Shown piece by piece: positions 60,076-64,000 of a DNA stretch of 64,000 bases. Position 1 is the first letter of the stretch. The number at the start of each line of letters is the position of its first letter. Source of the DNA: Rhopalosiphum padi (taxonomy: Eukaryota > Arthropoda > Insecta > Hemiptera > Aphididae); the NCBI RefSeq assembly GCF_020882245.1, contig NC_083597.1:70968152-71032151 (forward strand). The letters run 5' to 3'. The notes beneath the pieces are model-generated. The model ran no database searches, was not told the origin of the DNA, and saw nothing but the letters and a program-made list of their open reading frames with translations. The position numbers were made by a program, and so were the translations under genes.

Positions 60076-61480
60076 ACAAAGAAAAATAAAATTTGTTATT
60101 GTTATTTTATGCTGAGTTAATGTCACAGAGTTTAGTCTTAAAAATCAACGACGGCTAGCCAAAATCGTGAATTTGTAACGTCATCAGATTTACTGAACCG
60201 TTACAACAATACACACATTACAGCATGCATGCTGAAGTTTACTTAGGTATTATGGTAATTCGAGAAATTATAAATAGCTATTATACGATGTTATTTATAT
60301 TAAATAAACTATAAATGTGTAAGCATTAATTTGTTTAACTAATACAGAATAATTTTGTATGACATAATATTAAATAATATTTTTTTCACAAAAAATCCAT
60401 TTTAGTCACGTTTATATCAGTTACTACCGGCTAGTTTTTTTAAATCTATTAAAGTTTATTATTATACGAAATCGTGCTAAGATTTTGTGGAAATCATTTT
60501 CAATTAGGTTCCGTAATTATATTTTTAGCGGTTATATAATATTATTCAATTTTTTTTTAAATTCAAAAACAAAAATCCAGTCAGTTTTAATATTCTTTCT
60601 TAACTATATGATGAAAAACTGATTAACTTCATTAATCATGTACACTTACAAATTACAATAGATAAATCATAAATGTGAGTCATTAAATTAGAAAAAAAGC
60701 TTAAATTATAGTGAATATCATATTTCTGTATAGTGTATACAGTATATACTGTACAACTTAATAAATTGTCGAGAAAATGGAAATCAGTATACAGCTTTCT
60801 GATGCGTGAAATAATATAATAATAATCAAATATGATTTATGAGTTACACCTTAAATAAATCTGTTGTGATTGGTTAATCTCAGTAAAAAAAAAAATTAAT
60901 TTAGATTATCAATGGTGGTTAAAATGTGTACCCACTAATCCAAACATATTACTTATTATAATATGTATGACCCAATTTACTATTAAGTTATAAGTTAATA
61001 TTATATTATATTTTATTGTGTGGAGAAAATGACTAACTATATTTTTTATTATATTTTTTTACATTTACAATAACACATAATTAATTGTATAATAATGAAA
61101 TATAATTCGGTGAACTTATTGAAATAACCAATAAGTAGTTATCGAGAGGAAAAATTTCGTTAGGCCGATGACTATTATAATTTTAATTTTAGTATTGGTA
61201 AAGTATATTTTATTTTTAAAAAAAACGGTACATTATTAATTTAAAAACAAAATACTTTTAAAATGATTTACTAATTTATAATCTCTTTGAGCTCATCAGT
61301 TGATTGATATAAAAATAATAATTTAAGTTTACAGATTTAACTGTAATTTGAAAACTATAGACATTATACTGCTTTTTTATATTTCAATTTATAACGTACA
61401 TACAAATAATGATACAATTAACGCAGTTTATACTTACTAGTTAATATGACAGCTTTATACTTGTATACATTAAATAATAG

Positions 61481-61498
61481 GTATGTATGTATGTATGT
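61481..61498. repeat. GTAT tetranucleotide microsatellite
   Basis: Four and a half GTAT units upstream of the visible laminin exons. Confidence 0.85.
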
Positions 61499-62064
61499 GT
61501 TTTATTTCGATACGTTAAGCTATATTGCCCAAATTACCACATGTTTATTATTTATAATATAAAGAAAACTATATCTAATGATTTGTATATATAACATGAC
61601 CGCACACGATGTCACGGAAAACACACCAGTGCGGTGTATGATCAAAGGGTTCAATCGTATCAGAATATTTTTGATAACAATGTGACGAGACGATTAGATT
61701 TCCAGAAATGGATTTATGTATATACTTGGAGAAAAAAATGTAGCAACGATAACTAAAACGTGAAGTGTTTAGGTACTGTAGATATCGTAGTATCTATAAT
61801 AATGCTTATATACGAATGTAAAATAAAAATAACTGGCATATAGTCGAATATAAGTATATATAGGGTCGAAGTGAACATTACATATTATACGTATTGCCGT
61901 ATTGGATATAAAGGGGGGAGGAAGCTGGACATTATATTGTGACGTTATATTTTTTCAGATTCATTCCAAATTTCGTCAACACAAAAACACTGCGTTGCGT
62001 CGGAACTATCTTATATTATATTATTATTATTGTAACAAAACACGCGCACGTGTTGGTAATCGTC

Positions 62065-62082
62065 ATATATATATATATATAT
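62065..62082. repeat. AT dinucleotide microsatellite
   Basis: Nine AT units next to a GC-richer region at 62160-62830. Confidence 0.85.
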
Positions 62083-62159
62083 TATATTATGCATAGTATA
62101 CTATTAAATATTAATACTCCTCTCACGTCCTAAGACGCGTAAAAACGCAATTTAAATTA

Positions 62160-62830
62160 ATTTCATCCAGTTCGGTTCGATTCGAATTTTTTTTTAACAA
62201 AACAACCAGAAACCTGTGACCTTACTGGGCGCGAATACAAAATAATCGACCCAATGGTCTGCTGATCCTCAAACTATTTTAAACGAGACGATGATTATTA
62301 TTATCATCATTATCGTTTTTGTCAAAAGTGCCGAACAATTTTGACAAATTCTCAGCCGCTTTCTGTACATGCGCTAGAAAACCTACCCCAGAAAATACGG
62401 ATAAATAACGACGTCCGTGCTGTAAATTTCTTCACGGGCTGTCAGGTCTCAGCATAAACGGTTGCTGCAATGCCGCGCTGTCCACCGTCGTCTTTTTACG
62501 GTCCACCTATCGCGTTCCATAATTATTTTTATATAATACTACACCGTTTACGTTTATAGTTTTCCGTCTGCCGTCGTATTATATACCATACCAATACGAT
62601 CAGTTTGCTGTTACACTAAAACTATATACAACGAACAAGTTCTGTGTATGCGTATATTTTTATAGTAAAATATTGTGCTCGGGAAAAGGGTCCCGTGAAC
62701 ATGGCGGCTACTGTTTATAAAATTAGACTAGAAACTATCTTCGACCCGAAACAGATGTCACGAAACTACGCCACGCCAATGCCGTACACGGCGTATACGT
62801 ATACTACAAGCCACAGGGTGGCACGAAACT
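62160..62830. other. GC-richer island with a possible plus-strand start codon
   Basis: Compared with its surroundings this segment is rich in G+C and CpG. On the plus strand, GTGAACATGGCGGC at 62701 gives a 48-codon frame beginning MAATVYKIRLETIFDP and ending at 62844, with A at -3. On the minus strand, TTCTGGG|GTAGGT near 62380 could be a non-coding donor. It could be the promoter of laminin, of a divergent gene, or of neither. Confidence 0.25.
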
Positions 62831-64000
62831 TAATAATATTGTAGAATAATAAGATATACTTCTCAGTTATTTTACATCCCAATCGAACTTAATTATGGTA
62901 AAATTCATAAATTATTGTTCTATCTTTTACGATTTTACTAATGAAACAAAAACGATCTCCTATGTATTATAATTACACTTATATATATTACTCGTGAATA
63001 CTGTATAAGTGTATATTATACTTATTTTTTAATTATAAAATCAACGAACGTAATAATACACATAAAATAAACGAATATTGACAAATTTATGAGTCAGTAG
63101 GTATTTATATTATTATAAATAATATAGTCAACAATCTTGTTTCTATTTTGAATTTTCTCTATATTTTTAAAAGTCCATTTTACTTATGTAAATTTAAAGA
63201 TTATTAGATAGATAATAATTAACAACGGACGGGTTTTGGGTTTTTGTACTATTGTAGGCACCAGTTAAAATATTACATCAAACGTTAATACATTTTAAAC
63301 TGAGAATTGAAAAATAGTGAATCTTGGTGTTTTGATCATGTAAAGACGTAACCAAAGTAGCAATGTATGTGGGAAGTGGGTAGTATAATATATTATGTAG
63401 ACATTATACTATTGATAAAATCTTATAAGTGTACGTGATGATCACAAAATAATTTTGCATGTTCCTACTATACACTTTAATAAATACAATTTTTTAGTTA
63501 AATTCTTATACACCTAATACATCAAATGTTAGACTGAATTTTAATATTTTCATTGACTAATCGAATGAAATAAATTTACTAATAAAAGTACCTATTTTAT
63601 CAATATACACAACATATTTAGAGCATATGTAATATAGATAAGACAAGACTATTGCATAATTAAATCACCTACAAACTAAAAAATATATTTTAATGCAACT
63701 CTCGCGAAATATAGTCTACTGTATTAATACGGCCAATGTATTACTCGTTTCTTAGAAAACTATCAATTGGTATTCTAAGCTAACCGCGATCATCATTGAT
63801 AAGGTAATGCCACTTATTATATGACTATAGTTGCAATTGTAATTTACAATTTATACCGATACAATTCTCAATATTTAAAGGTATATTTTTTCTTATAAGT
63901 TATTCCATATTAAAGTATGTTTTAAATAAATCAATAATGAGTAAATATATCATTCGATATACTGAAAAAATCATAATATGTGAGTATTGTTAAGCTCAAA

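Larger units (their letters stand above)
57499..64000 (-). other. LanB2: Presumed laminin first intron or upstream DNA
   Basis: The LN exon at 57498 needs an upstream exon with the signal peptide and the residues before RCIPGF. A search of this stretch on the minus strand found no ATG-led hydrophobic exon with a proper donor. The missing exon is therefore probably beyond 64000. The stretch holds a fold-back element near 60 kb and a GC-richer island at 62160-62830. Confidence 0.5.

Noticed and set aside
60043..60140. Possible laminin first exon: minus frame ending ...CINE|GTGAGT, whose Cys spacing (C-x9-C with the next exon) mimics the LN start
   Set aside because: There is no ATG in frame before a stop, the residues do not resemble the family sequence, and the donor belongs to a repeated 15-mer in a fold-back element.

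Overview
This 64 kb window is animal genomic DNA, most likely from a hemipteran insect and probably an aphid. It is very AT-rich and full of short TAGGTACCTA-type palindromes and microsatellites. It has intron-split genes with GT/AG junctions and no operons or ribosome binding sites. The aphid assignment is an inference from composition and from the insect-like laminin sequence; no search was run.

One gene dominates, on the minus strand. It is the laminin gamma chain (the insect LanB2 / vertebrate LAMC1 orthologue). Twenty-six coding exons were placed between 57498 (first visible LN-domain exon) and the stop codon at 10651. Every junction uses GT/AG, the reading phase is consistent across all 25 introns, and the joined exons give 1,580 residues. 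Domain order is LN, LE1-4 plus the first part of LE5, an L4 (IVA) module, the rest of LE5 with LE6-11, then the long coiled coil ending in the conserved Cys plus antepenultimate Glu. Only the exon holding the signal peptide and the first few LN residues is missing. It is probably beyond base 64000.

Layout: 1-2591 is AT-rich non-coding DNA. A probable first coding exon of an unidentified minus-strand gene lies at 2592-2854 (Gln-rich, GC-rich). From 2855 to about 9966 is intergenic DNA with a candidate promoter, a tRNA-like repeat scrap and simple repeats. The laminin 3' UTR probably runs from 10650 to about 9950. Compact exons encode the coiled coil, the C-terminal LE modules and L4 (10651-21743). 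A 25.9 kb intron follows (21744-47645), then LE1 and the C-terminal LN exons (47646-50238), a 7 kb intron, and an LN exon at 57234-57498. From 57499 to 64000 is presumed first-intron or upstream DNA.

The main observation is a small minus-strand exon inside the 25.9 kb intron (39249-39345). It starts with ATG, encodes a convincing signal peptide plus a short tail, and ends in a GT donor in exactly the phase needed to join the next laminin exon (LE2, 21743). If real, it would give an LN-less secreted laminin gamma of 1,319 residues from an internal promoter. That resembles the LN-less layout of vertebrate gamma-2, although gamma-2 comes from a separate gene. Other points are a four-copy dispersed repeat family, an RTE-like insertion between LN exons, and two clear fold-back structures.
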